A stretch of DNA of 64,000 bases. Origin: Tolumonas osonensis (GTDB lineage Bacteria > Pseudomonadota > Gammaproteobacteria > Enterobacterales > Aeromonadaceae). The notes below the pieces were generated by a model that saw only the letters and a program-made list of their open reading frames with translations, was not told the DNA's origin and made no database searches. Both the position numbers and the translations under genes were made by a program. The DNA is taken from positions 1 to 64,000 of the forward strand of contig NZ_JACHGR010000008.1 of the NCBI RefSeq assembly GCF_014202415.1. Reading direction: 5' to 3'. This document shows positions 48,728 to 58,047 of the stretch, in pieces. Each line of letters opens with the position of its first letter. The stretch's first letter is position 1.

Positions 48728-50146
48728 TCAGACCGGCAGCTGAATTTCGGCCAGTAAACCACCATCCGGCGCGTTGCTCAGCCGCAGCTCACCACCGTGC
48801 TGATGAATCAGCGTCCGGGCAATCGCCAGCCCTAGGCCGACACTGCCATCTTCGGTATTGCGGGCGCTGTCCAGCCGGTAGAAAGGTTTGAAGACGTTGT
48901 CCAGTTGTTCTTCCGGGATCCCCGCGCCATGGTCGCGCACGCGGATCAACAGTGACTCGGCGGTCTCTTCCAGCGACACTTCGGCATCACCGGCATATTT
49001 CAGTGCGTTGTTAATCAGATTCTGCAGCACCCGCCGCAGCACATCCGGCCGGCACTGATAAACACGTTTGCCTTCGGCATGGCAGAGCACCGGCTGGCCA
49101 TTGTCTTCATAATCATCACACAGGCTGTGTAGCAGACTGACCAGATCGACCGGGCGGCTGGTTTCGCCCTGGTGATCATCCCGGGCAAAACTTAAGGTGG
49201 CATGCAGCATCCCCTCCATCTGGCTCAGCGTCTGCAGCATGCGGTCGCGATCATCCCCTTCCGGCAGAAATTCGCAGCGCAGCCGCAGACTGGTTAACGG
49301 CGTGCGCAGATCGTGGGAGATGGCGGCCAGCATCTGGGTCCGGTCCTGCACAAATCGGTTGAGCCGCAATTGCATACGATTAAATGCGGCCAGCGTTTCC
49401 GCCACTTCCAGCGGCCCGGTCTCATTCAGCGGTGGAATGGCGTCCCCCCGTCCAAACTGTTCGGCTTGCCGGGCCAGCAGTTTCAGCGGCCGCGTGGTCC
49501 GGCGCAACAACACGAATAGCACGGCACCGATCAGCAATGCCACCAGCAACAGGCTCAGCAGCGAACTGGGTGACCAGGTCGGCGGCTCCCGATCGGCCAG
49601 CGAGCTGAAGTTCAGCCAGCGACCATCGACCAGTTCAATCGCACCGTACATGCGGACATCCCGCTGCCATAAGGGTGGTGGCATGTTATTCCGCGACCGC
49701 CCCTGCTTGTCCGGGCTTTGCTGGTGCATTTGCTGGAACATGGTGGGTGGCGGCAGATTGCTGACCCGCTCGGCACTAATCTGAATACTGAGATTATTCG
49801 GATAATCCAGCAGATGCCGGAAAATGGTTTCATACTGCGCATTGTGTTCACTGGGTGAGAGCGGTACATCCTGAATACGCATCATCAGCGTTTCGCTGCG
49901 GCTGGCACGCAGAATTTCCTCATGCAGCTGGACCGGCGAACTACTCAGCAGACGTACCACCGAGGACAGCCGGATCATGGCATTGCGGCTGTTCACCAGC
50001 CCGAGCGCCTCGTCCCGCTCATGGCGGTAAATCTGCAGCCCCAGCACCTGGGCCAGAATCAGTCCGGCCAGGGCCAGTAATAAAATCTGCGCGGTAATAC
50101 TCTGCGGCAACCAGCGCCGCCAGAACGAAAGCGGTTCAGCTGTCAT
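48728..50146 (-). CDS. Sensor histidine kinase, EnvZ/CpxA-like
   Basis: A 472-residue two-helix membrane sensor. Helix 1 is about 20-40, a periplasmic domain runs to about 190, and helix 2 is about 195-215, with HAMP after it. The H box AAISHDLRTPLTSLRL has His278, followed by NLINNALKYA, DHGAGIP and GLGLAIARTL. The periplasmic part has Pro/Met/Gln-rich stretches (PPPTMFQQMHQQSPD). The ATG at 50146 follows GAGG and overlaps the response-regulator gene by 11 bp. The signal is unknown. Confidence 0.9.
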   Translation of the reverse strand: MTAEPLSFWRRWLPQSITAQILLLALAGLILAQVLGLQIYRHERDEALGLVNSRNAMIRLSSVVRLLSSSPVQLHEEILRASRSETLMMRIQDVPLSPSEHNAQYETIFRHLLDYPNNLSIQISAERVSNLPPPTMFQQMHQQSPDKQGRSRNNMPPPLWQRDVRMYGAIELVDGRWLNFSSLADREPPTWSPSSLLSLLLVALLIGAVLFVLLRRTTRPLKLLARQAEQFGRGDAIPPLNETGPLEVAETLAAFNRMQLRLNRFVQDRTQMLAAISHDLRTPLTSLRLRCEFLPEGDDRDRMLQTLSQMEGMLHATLSFARDDHQGETSRPVDLVSLLHSLCDDYEDNGQPVLCHAEGKRVYQCRPDVLRRVLQNLINNALKYAGDAEVSLEETAESLLIRVRDHGAGIPEEQLDNVFKPFYRLDSARNTEDGSVGLGLAIARTLIHQHGGELRLSNAPDGGLLAEIQLPV

Positions 50147-50858
50147 GCCGGACCTCGGCGCTGAACATATAGCCACCGCCCCAGACGGTTTTGATCAGTT
50201 CGGGTTTTTTCGGATCAATTTCGAGCTTGCGCCGCAACCGGCTGACCAGGGTATCAATCGCGCGGTCAAACGCCTGCGCTTCCCGGCCTCTGGCCAGATC
50301 GAGCAACTGGTCCCGGCTCAGCACCCGTTTGGGACGTTCCAGAAACACCTTCAGCAGATCGAACTCCGCTGTGGAGAGACTGATGGAAACGCCGTGCTCA
50401 TCCACCAGTTCGCGCCGCGCCAGATCCAGTTGCCAGTGATCGAAATGCAGCCGTTCCGGCAGTTCCTCCTGCGTCTCCGGCATCAGATTGGCGCGTCGTA
50501 ACACCGCCCGGATGCGGGCCAGCAGTTCCCGCGGATTAAACGGTTTCGCCAGATAATCATCCGCGCCCATTTCCAGGCCGATGATCCGGTCCATCTCTTC
50601 GCCCATCGCGGTCAGCATCACTACCGGTAACGAAGACTTGGCCCGTAGATCGCGGCACAACGTCAGACCATCCTCACCCGGCAGCATCAGATCGAGCACC
50701 AGCAGGGTGAAATGGCCATTTTCCAGCAGACGTTTCATCTCCTTGCCATCACGGGCACAGGTCACCCTGAAGCCATGCTGCTCCAGAAAACGTTTCAGCA
50801 AATCACGGATATCAGCGTGGTCATCAACCACCAGAATATGAGGCAAAGTCTGGTTCAT
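50136..50858 (-). CDS. OmpR-family response regulator
   Basis: A 240-residue regulator: receiver with Asp12/13, phospho-acceptor Asp56 in LVLDLMLPGEDG and a conserved Lys, then an OmpR-type winged helix (STAEFDLLKVFLE, DTLVSRLRRKLE, VWGGGYMF). It is closest in style to OmpR, but the neighbours are not ompR-like. It is divergent from the Met/His-rich exported protein, a probable target. Confidence 0.9.
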   Translation of the reverse strand: MNQTLPHILVVDDHADIRDLLKRFLEQHGFRVTCARDGKEMKRLLENGHFTLLVLDLMLPGEDGLTLCRDLRAKSSLPVVMLTAMGEEMDRIIGLEMGADDYLAKPFNPRELLARIRAVLRRANLMPETQEELPERLHFDHWQLDLARRELVDEHGVSISLSTAEFDLLKVFLERPKRVLSRDQLLDLARGREAQAFDRAIDTLVSRLRRKLEIDPKKPELIKTVWGGGYMFSAEVRHDS

Positions 50859-51044
50859 GCAGGGTTCCCCGGTAGCGCGTACTGTCAGTATATAAAGTTG
50901 CGTAAGGAATGTATGACAAATTATGTCAGCGGGCTAATCTGGCAAAGTCTGTTACAAAAAAGCCGGTTTCTGGCACAGCATTGCAACATTTATGGTCTGT
51001 AATGATAGTGCAAAAGCAATTTGATGCGAGAGAGGAGAAATATC

Positions 51045-51407
51045 ATGTTCACACGCAAACAAGCTCTGCTGACCCTGGCCCTGATGAGCAGTTTACCTCT
51101 GGCCGGCTGGGCAGCGACAGAAGCAGCCAGCGCTGCGGCTCCGACTACGCCGGTGGTACAGCCTTGTCCGTTCGGTGGCCCGGATGGCGCTGGTCCTGGC
51201 ATGATGCGTCAGGGCAAGATGATGGGCCGGGATGGTGGCCGTCACGGCATGATGCGGATGCACGATACCGAACAACTGCAGGCCCGGTTGGATGACATCA
51301 AGGATCCGACCGTAAAAGCCAAATTTATCGACATGATGAAAGCCCATGTGGCTTATGAAGAAGCCCAGCTGAATGCCACCAAAGCTTTCCTGGATAAACA
51401 GAAATAA
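51045..51407 (+). CDS. Small exported Met/His-rich protein
   Basis: A 120-residue protein after a strong GAGGAGAAATATC ribosome site. A signal peptide ends near LAGWAA; then a Met/Gly/His-rich stretch (GMMRQGKMMGRDGGRHGMMRMHD) and a C-terminal amphipathic helix. The build recalls Spy, CpxP or ZraP chaperones without a clear LTxxQ motif. It faces a two-component system across a short gap and is likely in that regulon, as cpxP is with cpxRA. A metal-binding role is possible. Confidence 0.75.
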   Translation: MFTRKQALLTLALMSSLPLAGWAATEAASAAAPTTPVVQPCPFGGPDGAGPGMMRQGKMMGRDGGRHGMMRMHDTEQLQARLDDIKDPTVKAKFIDMMKAHVAYEEAQLNATKAFLDKQK

Positions 51408-51430
51408 GCTGTAAACCGTTTTCTGCGCCT

Positions 51431-53527
51431 CTATTTTTCTGCTCTTTCCGTCAAATCAGGTGACCCGTATGACCCTGCCGGAAAGAGCAGTTTTTTTACC
51501 GCCATTCTTAACTGCTGCACCACCGCTTTCTGCCCCGTCAACCGATGATGTGTGGCCAGCCAGCTCCAGCTTTTCCCCTGCCAGAAACGTTGTATAAGCA
51601 AGGCCGCCTGTTCAGCAGGCATGTGCTTTAACGTCCCGGCATACACCTGCAACGCCCTGCTGATTGCCGGCCAGCAATGATCCGGCGAACGATGATGATC
51701 GGTAAAAGCCAGCAGATCGTTTTTTTCCTGCTCCGTTAACGGCAGAATCGGCTGTGGCTGCAACAGCGACAGAATCATGTCGGCAGGCAGATCCTGCAGC
51801 GAATGGGCCAGCCACACCGGCAATTGCTGCAAAAACAGTTGCTGCCATTCCCGAAGCTGAGCCTGTAATTCAGGCCGCAACGCAGTCAGCAGGACCGCGG
51901 CATGACAACCGGTCGCCACATCCTTGCTGAGCCCCAGCCGTACCGCCTGCCAGCCCTGCCGGCACCAGAACTGCAGCAGCTCCGGCGTCGCTGCAAACGA
52001 ACAGCCGAGAAAATCGGCGTGCGCACGATAGTGTTCCGTCAGCGCGGCGATGAACTGGCTGCCTAAACCCTGTTGCTGACACAGCGGATGCACCGCGATG
52101 CGCATCACCCGCAGATAGCGGTACGCTGCGGCCTCCCGGTAACCGCAGTGCGCCAGCAACGTCTGCGGTAATAGCTGTCCACGCGGTCGCCGCCGCCCGG
52201 CCCAGATCTGTTCTGCCAGTGCCGCAGCGATCGGCCCTTCGCGCATCAGCAAGGCGACACCGTAAATGGCTGCCTCATCGCGCCACAGCCAGATCTCGAT
52301 ATCCGGACAATCCAGCAGCAACCGCAAATCGGTCGGCGAGGTCTGATAATGCGCCAGCACAAGCAAACCGAATATCTGACGCAATAACGCTTCATCCTGC
52401 AGTAGTTGAGCGGAGGTGATGGCCTGCAAGTACCCGCCGGGAACCCTTGCCGGCGGCGCACAGGCATCGGCATCCAGCAATAAAATGCGCGCCAGCAATG
52501 TCTCCAGCGGATCCTGTTCCGCCCAGCGCAGCGGCTTTTTTAACGTGTACTGTTGCCACGACGGCCACTGCCGGGCCAGCCAGCGGCACATCCGCAGTTC
52601 AAAGCCGTGACCAGAGCCTTCATAGCCGTGAATGGTGGTGGCATACACCACACGCTGATAGTGCTGCTGCAACCGGCGCAGTAATGCCGCCGGAATGGCC
52701 GCCGCCTCGTCAATCAGCAGTAAATCACCCGCCACCGGTTGTTCCAGCAGTGCTTCCGGGCTGAAAAAACACAGATGCTCATGCTGACCGGCAAACTGCA
52801 TCAGGGTGCGTACCGACTGCTGCGAGGGCGCGGTCACGATGATGCGCTTTCCCTGCGCCAACAGGCGTCGTGCCGCCAGGCCCAAGGCCGCTGATTTGCC
52901 GCGGCCGCGGTCGGCCATGATCACCAGCGGATAGCGGCGGGGTGCCAGGGCACAGTCCTGGACCGCTTCACAGATCCGGTGTTGTTCCGCGCCCAGACAA
53001 CCCGACGCATCCGGCAGCATCTGCCAGTCAGTCTGTGGTAAGTCCGGTAACGGGAAGGCGGGCATAGCGCCCGGCAGCGCCCAGTGCCAGACGGCCTCAT
53101 CCTGCAGCAACAGCCGCTGCAGGCGCTGCAGAAAATGCGGATAACAGCGGTTCATCTCTTCCGGCTGCGACACATAGCGCCGGTAATCCGGATCGGGGAA
53201 TTGCGTCCAGTCCGCCAGCGGCGGCATCAGCAGCACCAGTAATCCGCCCGCGCGGACCGTGCCTCCCACGGCGCCCAGCAGATCCGGCGACAGCCCGGAA
53301 AAGGCGTTCAGCACCACCAGCGGGTACTCCTGTCCCAGCCACGGCATCGTCTGCTGCATGGCTTGCGGAGTCACCATCTCCGGACCGGCCCCCAGCCACA
53401 GGCCGTCACGTATCCATAATGCCGCAGCATTCTGCTGACACGCCGCCTCGCTGCCGGTCAGCAATAACAACCGGCGCTCGCCGCGACGCAGTAAACGGGC
53501 GCCATGTTCCGCCAACAGATGAGCCAT
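51431..53527 (-). CDS. tmcA: tRNA(Met) cytidine acetyltransferase
   Basis: A 698-residue enzyme (E. coli 671) that makes ac4C34 in elongator tRNA(Met). In order: N-terminal DUF1726-like region, an RNA helicase module with Walker A DRGRGKSAALGL and LLIDEAAAIP, a GNAT domain (RIAVHPLCQQQGLGSQFI) and a tRNA-binding tail. The ATG at 53527 gives the E. coli-like start MAHLLAEHG; the frame extends 29 residues further with no matching sequence. Its 3' end carries the terminator of the opposing gene. Confidence 0.94.
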   Translation of the reverse strand: MAHLLAEHGARLLRRGERRLLLLTGSEAACQQNAAALWIRDGLWLGAGPEMVTPQAMQQTMPWLGQEYPLVVLNAFSGLSPDLLGAVGGTVRAGGLLVLLMPPLADWTQFPDPDYRRYVSQPEEMNRCYPHFLQRLQRLLLQDEAVWHWALPGAMPAFPLPDLPQTDWQMLPDASGCLGAEQHRICEAVQDCALAPRRYPLVIMADRGRGKSAALGLAARRLLAQGKRIIVTAPSQQSVRTLMQFAGQHEHLCFFSPEALLEQPVAGDLLLIDEAAAIPAALLRRLQQHYQRVVYATTIHGYEGSGHGFELRMCRWLARQWPSWQQYTLKKPLRWAEQDPLETLLARILLLDADACAPPARVPGGYLQAITSAQLLQDEALLRQIFGLLVLAHYQTSPTDLRLLLDCPDIEIWLWRDEAAIYGVALLMREGPIAAALAEQIWAGRRRPRGQLLPQTLLAHCGYREAAAYRYLRVMRIAVHPLCQQQGLGSQFIAALTEHYRAHADFLGCSFAATPELLQFWCRQGWQAVRLGLSKDVATGCHAAVLLTALRPELQAQLREWQQLFLQQLPVWLAHSLQDLPADMILSLLQPQPILPLTEQEKNDLLAFTDHHRSPDHCWPAISRALQVYAGTLKHMPAEQAALLIQRFWQGKSWSWLATHHRLTGQKAVVQQLRMAVKKLLFPAGSYGSPDLTERAEK
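51439..51497 (+). terminator. Terminator of the Met/His-rich gene, inside tmcA
   Basis: CTGCTCTTTCCG and CGGAAAGAGCAG form a perfect 12-bp stem around a 28-nt loop, followed by T7. It serves the rightward gene and lies inside the coding 3' end of the leftward tmcA. Confidence 0.8.
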
Positions 53528-53675
53528 AAGATGTCCTGAGCCTGTGTATGAAGGGTGCTGTTCCGGGATTGTAGCCGGTTTTACCGGCGGTATCCGATCC
53601 ACGAGGGATGACACTGCAGCGAAACCGGTAGAAATCCCCTACAATAGACAGCAGCATAATGAATGAGGACAGATT

Positions 53676-54233
53676 GTGGCAAAAATTGCGGTTTTTCTGG
53701 ATCGGGACGGTGTCATCAACCAGGACACAGGCTATGTATCCTGCATCGATGACTTTCATTTTATTGACGGTGCGATTGAAGCGCTGCAGCTCCTGAAGAA
53801 GAAAGGTTACAGCCTGGTTGTCGTAACGAATCAGTCAGGGATTGCCCGCGGTTACTACAGCGAAGAGCAGTTCATGCAACTGACCGAATGGATGGACTGG
53901 TCGCTGGCCGATCGCGATGTCGATCTCGATGGTATCTACTATTGTCCACATCACCCGACAGCCGGCGAGGCGCCGTACCGCCAGGAGTGTAACTGCCGTA
54001 AACCGGCACCGGGGATGCTACTGGATGCCGCCCGCGAGCTGGATATCGATCTGGCCGCTTCCTACATGGTCGGCGATAAAGCGGCCGATATGCAGGCCGC
54101 CCGCGCAGCCGGGGTCGGTCACAAAATTCTGGTCCGGACCGGGAAAGCGGTCACCGCCGAAGCCCAGGCGCTGGCCGACGAGGTGCAAGACTCCCTGCTG
54201 ACCTTCGCGAAATCCGCACCGGCCGTCAATTAA
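53676..54233 (+). CDS. gmhB: D-glycero-beta-D-manno-heptose 1,7-bisphosphate 7-phosphatase
   Basis: A 185-residue HAD phosphatase (E. coli 191) of LPS core heptose synthesis. The catalytic DRDGVIN and the zinc loop [21 protein letters not shown] are diagnostic. It starts at GTG after GAGGACAGATT. It is divergent from tmcA. Confidence 0.95.
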   Translation: MAKIAVFLDRDGVINQDTGYVSCIDDFHFIDGAIEALQLLKKKGYSLVVVTNQSGIARGYYSEEQFMQLTEWMDWSLADRDVDLDGIYYCPHHPTAGEAPYRQECNCRKPAPGMLLDAARELDIDLAASYMVGDKAADMQAARAAGVGHKILVRTGKAVTAEAQALADEVQDSLLTFAKSAPAVN

Positions 54234-54581
54234 CACGTCCGGTAACAGCACCCTTTTTCAGACGCCGGAAACGACTTGAGCTTGCCGAAGCAAGCTCAAT
54301 CGCCTGATACACTTATCCCGCTGCTTTCTACAGCTTATGCTCCCGCCGTTGTCCTGGCTGGGTATGCTCTGCAACGACACATCGCTCCAGATGGAGCCAA
54401 TATAGGCATTTTTTCGCAATTTGCAAACCGGCTTGTATATAGAGTGATCTGCCTCACACAAGCCACGGGTAACCGTCCGGCTAACACAATATCCGATCGC
54501 AATTGACGAACGGAAACAGAGTGAATAGTCTTGATGCACAACACTGCGGTGTTGTCACTCCACTCTGATACGGAACCCATT
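54234..54581. other. gmhB-dsbA intergenic region with two hairpins
   Basis: This 348-bp gap holds a perfect 10-bp stem-loop (54276-54299: TTGAGCTTGC, CGAA, GCAAGCTCAA) without a T tract. Nearer dsbA there is a 7-bp hairpin (54538-54555: ACAACAC, TGCG, GTGTTGT) about 27 bp before the start. I find no tRNA, no credible reading frame and no match to the Spot 42 RNA known near E. coli dsbA. The dsbA promoter must be here. Confidence 0.5.
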
Positions 54582-55190
54582 ATGAAAAAAGTTTTTGTGT
54601 TGTTAGCTGGTCTGTTAATCGCGCCTTTCTTACAGGCTGCCCCGCAATTTAAAGAAAACGTCAACTACGAGGTGATTCGTCAGACGAATACCCCGAAACC
54701 GGAAGTAATGGAATTCTTCTCTTATTATTGCCCGCACTGCTATCAGTTTGAGCCCATCATGGCTGAGCTGAAAAAACAGCTGCCTGAGGATGTGGCATTC
54801 AAACGTACCCCTGTGGCCTTCCTGGGTAAAGAGATGGGGCCCGAACTGCAACGCGCTTATGCAGTGGCTGATCTGCTGAAAGTGGAAGATAAAGTGACAC
54901 CGGTTCTCTTCAACCGCATCCAGGCAGAACGTAACCCGCCGCAAAACCGTGCTGATGTCCGTGCGCTGTTCGAACAGGCCGGCGTGGATGGCAAGGACTT
55001 TGACGGTGCCATCGACAGTTTCGCTGTCACCGGCATGGTCGCCCAGTATGATCGCAACACCGGCAGCATGAATATCCGCGGTGTCCCGGCGACAGTGGTG
55101 AACGGTAAATATCTGGTGAAAACCGAAGGTATCAAGAGCACCGAAGAGTATATCGCGCTGGTCAAATTCCTGCTGGCGAAGAAAGACTAA
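54582..55190 (+). CDS. dsbA: Thiol:disulfide interchange protein DsbA
   Basis: A 202-residue periplasmic oxidoreductase that introduces disulfides into exported proteins. The signal peptide ends at LQAA; the active site is CPHC (Cys50, Cys53 of the precursor), and the cis-Pro loop is GVPATVV. The ATG at 54582 follows CGGAACCCATT. In E. coli dsbA follows srkA; here it has its own unit. Confidence 0.96.
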   Translation: MKKVFVLLAGLLIAPFLQAAPQFKENVNYEVIRQTNTPKPEVMEFFSYYCPHCYQFEPIMAELKKQLPEDVAFKRTPVAFLGKEMGPELQRAYAVADLLKVEDKVTPVLFNRIQAERNPPQNRADVRALFEQAGVDGKDFDGAIDSFAVTGMVAQYDRNTGSMNIRGVPATVVNGKYLVKTEGIKSTEEYIALVKFLLAKKD

Positions 55191-55212
55191 GCCCGGTTCT
55201 GACCCGGATAGC

Positions 55213-55242
55213 AATAAGCCTCCCTTGCGGAGGCTTATTTTT
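55213..55242. terminator. Bidirectional terminator between dsbA and exuR
   Basis: AATAAGCCTCC and GGAGGCTTATT form an 11-bp stem with a 5-nt loop, followed by T on the dsbA side. Confidence 0.88.
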
Positions 55243-55259
55243 GGGTTACTGCCGGGAAA

Positions 55260-56030
55260 TCAGGCCCGGATCAGATGCACCACCGGATTTTCCGAAAACA
55301 GATAGCGATCATCCACCAGATCGTCATCGATGGTGGTAGCCTGAAACAGCATCTGTTTGGTGTTTTCCAGATGTTGCCACATCGCCAGCTTGGCGGCTTT
55401 CGGATCCTTGCGCATCAGCGCTTTCAGGATCTGCTCGTGGTCTTCACACCAGCTCTCCATCGCCCGATCATCAATATGTTCGTGTAACTTGCGCCAGTAC
55501 GGGTTCTGTTCGCGATGCTGCCAGAGCTTCTCCACCAGGGTAACCAGCACCGAATTCTGGGTAGCCTTGGCAACCTGAATATGGAACTCCTTGTCCCACT
55601 GCGAATCGCGGGCGCGATCTTCTTTCTGTGCCGTTTCCTGAATCGCCTGCAACGCCAGAATGTCCTGCTTGGTCACCTGCGTGGCCGCAAATTCGGCAAT
55701 ATTGCTTTCCAGCAATTGCCGGGCCTGCAGCAGCTCAAACGGCCCCGCAGTCAGAAATTCGTCATCATCCGCCGATTCGGGCAAGGCCTGCTGATACCGG
55801 ACTTCGGTACCAACCACATGAATACCGGAACCTTTGCGGACATCGACCAGACCTTCCACTTCCAGCATGATGATGGCTTCGCGCACGACGGTGCGGCTGA
55901 CATTCATCTCTTCCGCAATTAGCCGCTCGGCGGGCAAACGGTCTCCGACCGCATATTCGTGGTCTGCAATTCGCTTTTTCAGTTCTGCAGCAACTTTCTG
56001 ATAGAGCCGTTTTGACTCATACAAATCCAT
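55260..56030 (-). CDS. exuR: Hexuronate regulon repressor ExuR
   Basis: A 256-residue FadR/GntR-family repressor that aligns with E. coli ExuR over its length. The winged helix includes [41 protein letters not shown], and the effector domain [29 protein letters not shown]. Hexuronates release it. The ATG at 56030 follows TGAGGTGGTT; a longer frame to 56084 is not needed. It lies next to the TRAP transporter and uxa genes, with a large palindrome in its own leader. Confidence 0.94.
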   Translation of the reverse strand: MDLYESKRLYQKVAAELKKRIADHEYAVGDRLPAERLIAEEMNVSRTVVREAIIMLEVEGLVDVRKGSGIHVVGTEVRYQQALPESADDDEFLTAGPFELLQARQLLESNIAEFAATQVTKQDILALQAIQETAQKEDRARDSQWDKEFHIQVAKATQNSVLVTLVEKLWQHREQNPYWRKLHEHIDDRAMESWCEDHEQILKALMRKDPKAAKLAMWQHLENTKQMLFQATTIDDDLVDDRYLFSENPVVHLIRA

Positions 56031-56060
56031 AACCACCTCATTTACTGCCAGTCTATATGG

Positions 56061-56095
56061 CAAATCATGCCTTGTATGATACAAGGCATGATTTG
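56061..56095. promoter_or_regulatory. 35-bp palindrome upstream of exuR
   Basis: CAAATCATGCCTTGTAT (56061-56077) and ATACAAGGCATGATTTG (56079-56095) pair perfectly around a single central G. It lies 31 bp upstream of the exuR start and is probably an autoregulatory operator. As RNA it would also fold into a long hairpin. Confidence 0.75.
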
Positions 56096-56108
56096 TTATA
56101 CCAATTTT
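56096..56108 (-). promoter_or_regulatory. ExuR/UxuR-type box
   Basis: On the minus strand AAAATTGGTATAA carries the ATTGGTAT half-site of the enterobacterial UxuR/ExuR operator. It abuts the 35-bp palindrome. Confidence 0.6.
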
Positions 56109-56161
56109 AGATCATCCAGACAACGGTTTCCCGAATTCTGAATACCGCTTTCGATCGCAGA

Positions 56162-57466
56162 TCAGTGCATACCAAACAGACCGGGTAAAAACAGACTCAG
56201 TGACGGTATGTAAGTGACCGCCAGCAGGGTGACCAGCAGAGCGGCAAAGAATGGCAGCATCGGTTTGATCAGCGCCTGCAGTCTTACACCAGACACGGAG
56301 CAGCCGACAAACAGTGCGCTGCCTACTGGCGGGGTACACAGACCGATACAGAGGTTGAATACCATCATGATCCCGAAATGTACCGGATCCATGCCCAGAT
56401 TGGTCGCAATCGGCAGGAAGATCGGGGTAAAAATCAGCACCGCTGGCGTCATATCCATGAACACCCCGACAATCAACAAAATAATGTTAATAATCAGCAG
56501 AATAACGATCGGATTCTCAGATACACTCATCAGTGCATCACTGATCGTGTACGGGATGTCCGCATTGGTCATTGCCCAGGACATGCCAACGGAAATCCCA
56601 ATCAGCAACAGCACGATAGACGTGGTGATCACCGAGTCCAGGATGATTTTCGGCAGGTCTTTGAATTTGACTTCCCGGTAGATCAGTACCGACAGCACAA
56701 AGGTATACACCACGGCAATCGCGGAAGCTTCTGTCGCCGTGAAGATGCCGCCCAGAATACCGCCCATGACCACGACCACCAGCAGCAGGCTTGGGAACGC
56801 ATCCCAGAATGCCTTCAGTGCAATCGCCAGCGTCGGACGTTCAGCCACCGGATAACCACGACGTTTGGCAATGATAGCCCCCACCACCATGATACTCAGC
56901 CCCATCAGGATGCCCGGGACATAACCGGCCATAAACAGGGTGGCCACCGAGATCCCGCCGGCGGTCAGTGCATAAATGATCAGGACATTCGACGGCGGAA
57001 TCAGCAGACCAGTGATACAGGAAGTCACGTTAATCGCAGCAGAATATGCCGGATCATAACCGGCTTTTTTCTGCATCGGTGACATGGTACCGCCCACCGC
57101 AGCCGCCGCAGCCACCGCCGAACCGGAGATAGAACCAAACATCATGTTCGCCATGACATTGACATGGCCCAGTGAGCCGGGCATGCGGCCAACCAGAACC
57201 TGAGAAAATCGGATCAATCTTTGCGCTATCCCGCCGCAGTTCATCAGCACACCGGCAAAGATAAAGAAGGGGATCGCCAGCAGTGAGAAGCTGTCCAGCC
57301 CGGTTGCCACTTTCTGTCCGATAACGGCCAGCGTCGTTTCCAGCGGCAGCATCATGCAACCAGCCGCCAGCGTCGCCAGTCCGATAGAAAAAGAGATCGG
57401 TACGCCCATGAAAACCAGCGCAAAAAAAGAGCCGAACATGACTATAGAGAGTGTCCAGTCCATCAT
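56162..57466 (-). CDS. TRAP transporter large permease (DctM)
   Basis: A 434-residue DctM-family protein with about twelve helices; the segment SGSAVAAAAAVGGTMSPMQKKAGYDPAYSAA is typical. With DctQ and DctP it forms a Na+-driven binding-protein-dependent importer for a carboxylate sugar. It overlaps dctQ by 4 bp. Hexuronate as substrate is inferred from exuR and uxa neighbours. Confidence 0.92.
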   Translation of the reverse strand: MMDWTLSIVMFGSFFALVFMGVPISFSIGLATLAAGCMMLPLETTLAVIGQKVATGLDSFSLLAIPFFIFAGVLMNCGGIAQRLIRFSQVLVGRMPGSLGHVNVMANMMFGSISGSAVAAAAAVGGTMSPMQKKAGYDPAYSAAINVTSCITGLLIPPSNVLIIYALTAGGISVATLFMAGYVPGILMGLSIMVVGAIIAKRRGYPVAERPTLAIALKAFWDAFPSLLLVVVVMGGILGGIFTATEASAIAVVYTFVLSVLIYREVKFKDLPKIILDSVITTSIVLLLIGISVGMSWAMTNADIPYTISDALMSVSENPIVILLIINIILLIVGVFMDMTPAVLIFTPIFLPIATNLGMDPVHFGIMMVFNLCIGLCTPPVGSALFVGCSVSGVRLQALIKPMLPFFAALLVTLLAVTYIPSLSLFLPGLFGMH

Positions 57467-57987
57467 GCTTTCTCCTCAGAAACGTTAATGGCTGCCGCCG
57501 GAAGGGTAAAAAAATCGAGCACTGCTTCCAATATGAACAGCAGGCTGTAATAACTCATGATCAGACCACTTAGCGGCAAGACGCCGTAGACATAGGCCAT
57601 TGGAAGCTGCATGGCCGGAGAAACCTGACCAGTGCTGTATACCTTGGCCACCAGTACGCCACCGCCCCAGACCAGCGCGCCGGCAGTAAACACCAGCACA
57701 CAGACATTGATAAATATCTGATTAATCAGTTTCTTTTTACCAGTCAGATTCATCGTGAACAGATCAATACTCAGATGACTTTGAGCACCAACACCATATG
57801 CGGCGCCCAGCAGCCCGACCCAGATCATGCTGAAACGGGCAATCTCGTCAGTCATAGTGCTGGGCGCACCCAGGACATAGCGGCTGAAGACCTGCCAGAC
57901 CACACAGATGACCAGTCCGATCATTACCAGAATGGAAAAGGTGGCAATAAAACGATCGATTGGTGTTTTGAATTTTTGTAACCGCAT
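57463..57987 (-). CDS. TRAP transporter small permease (DctQ)
   Basis: A 174-residue protein with four helices and the family pattern RYVLGAPSTMTDEIARFSMIWVGLLGAAYG. The ATG at 57987 follows GGGAGAAAT; a longer frame from 58017 is unlikely. It bridges DctM and the periplasmic binding protein. Confidence 0.9.
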   Translation of the reverse strand: MRLQKFKTPIDRFIATFSILVMIGLVICVVWQVFSRYVLGAPSTMTDEIARFSMIWVGLLGAAYGVGAQSHLSIDLFTMNLTGKKKLINQIFINVCVLVFTAGALVWGGGVLVAKVYSTGQVSPAMQLPMAYVYGVLPLSGLIMSYYSLLFILEAVLDFFTLPAAAINVSEEKA

Positions 57988-58047
57988 TACATTTCTCCCT
58001 GGCGGAACCGCTTTCACCGTTCCGCCAATGCAAGGTATTTCTGTTAC

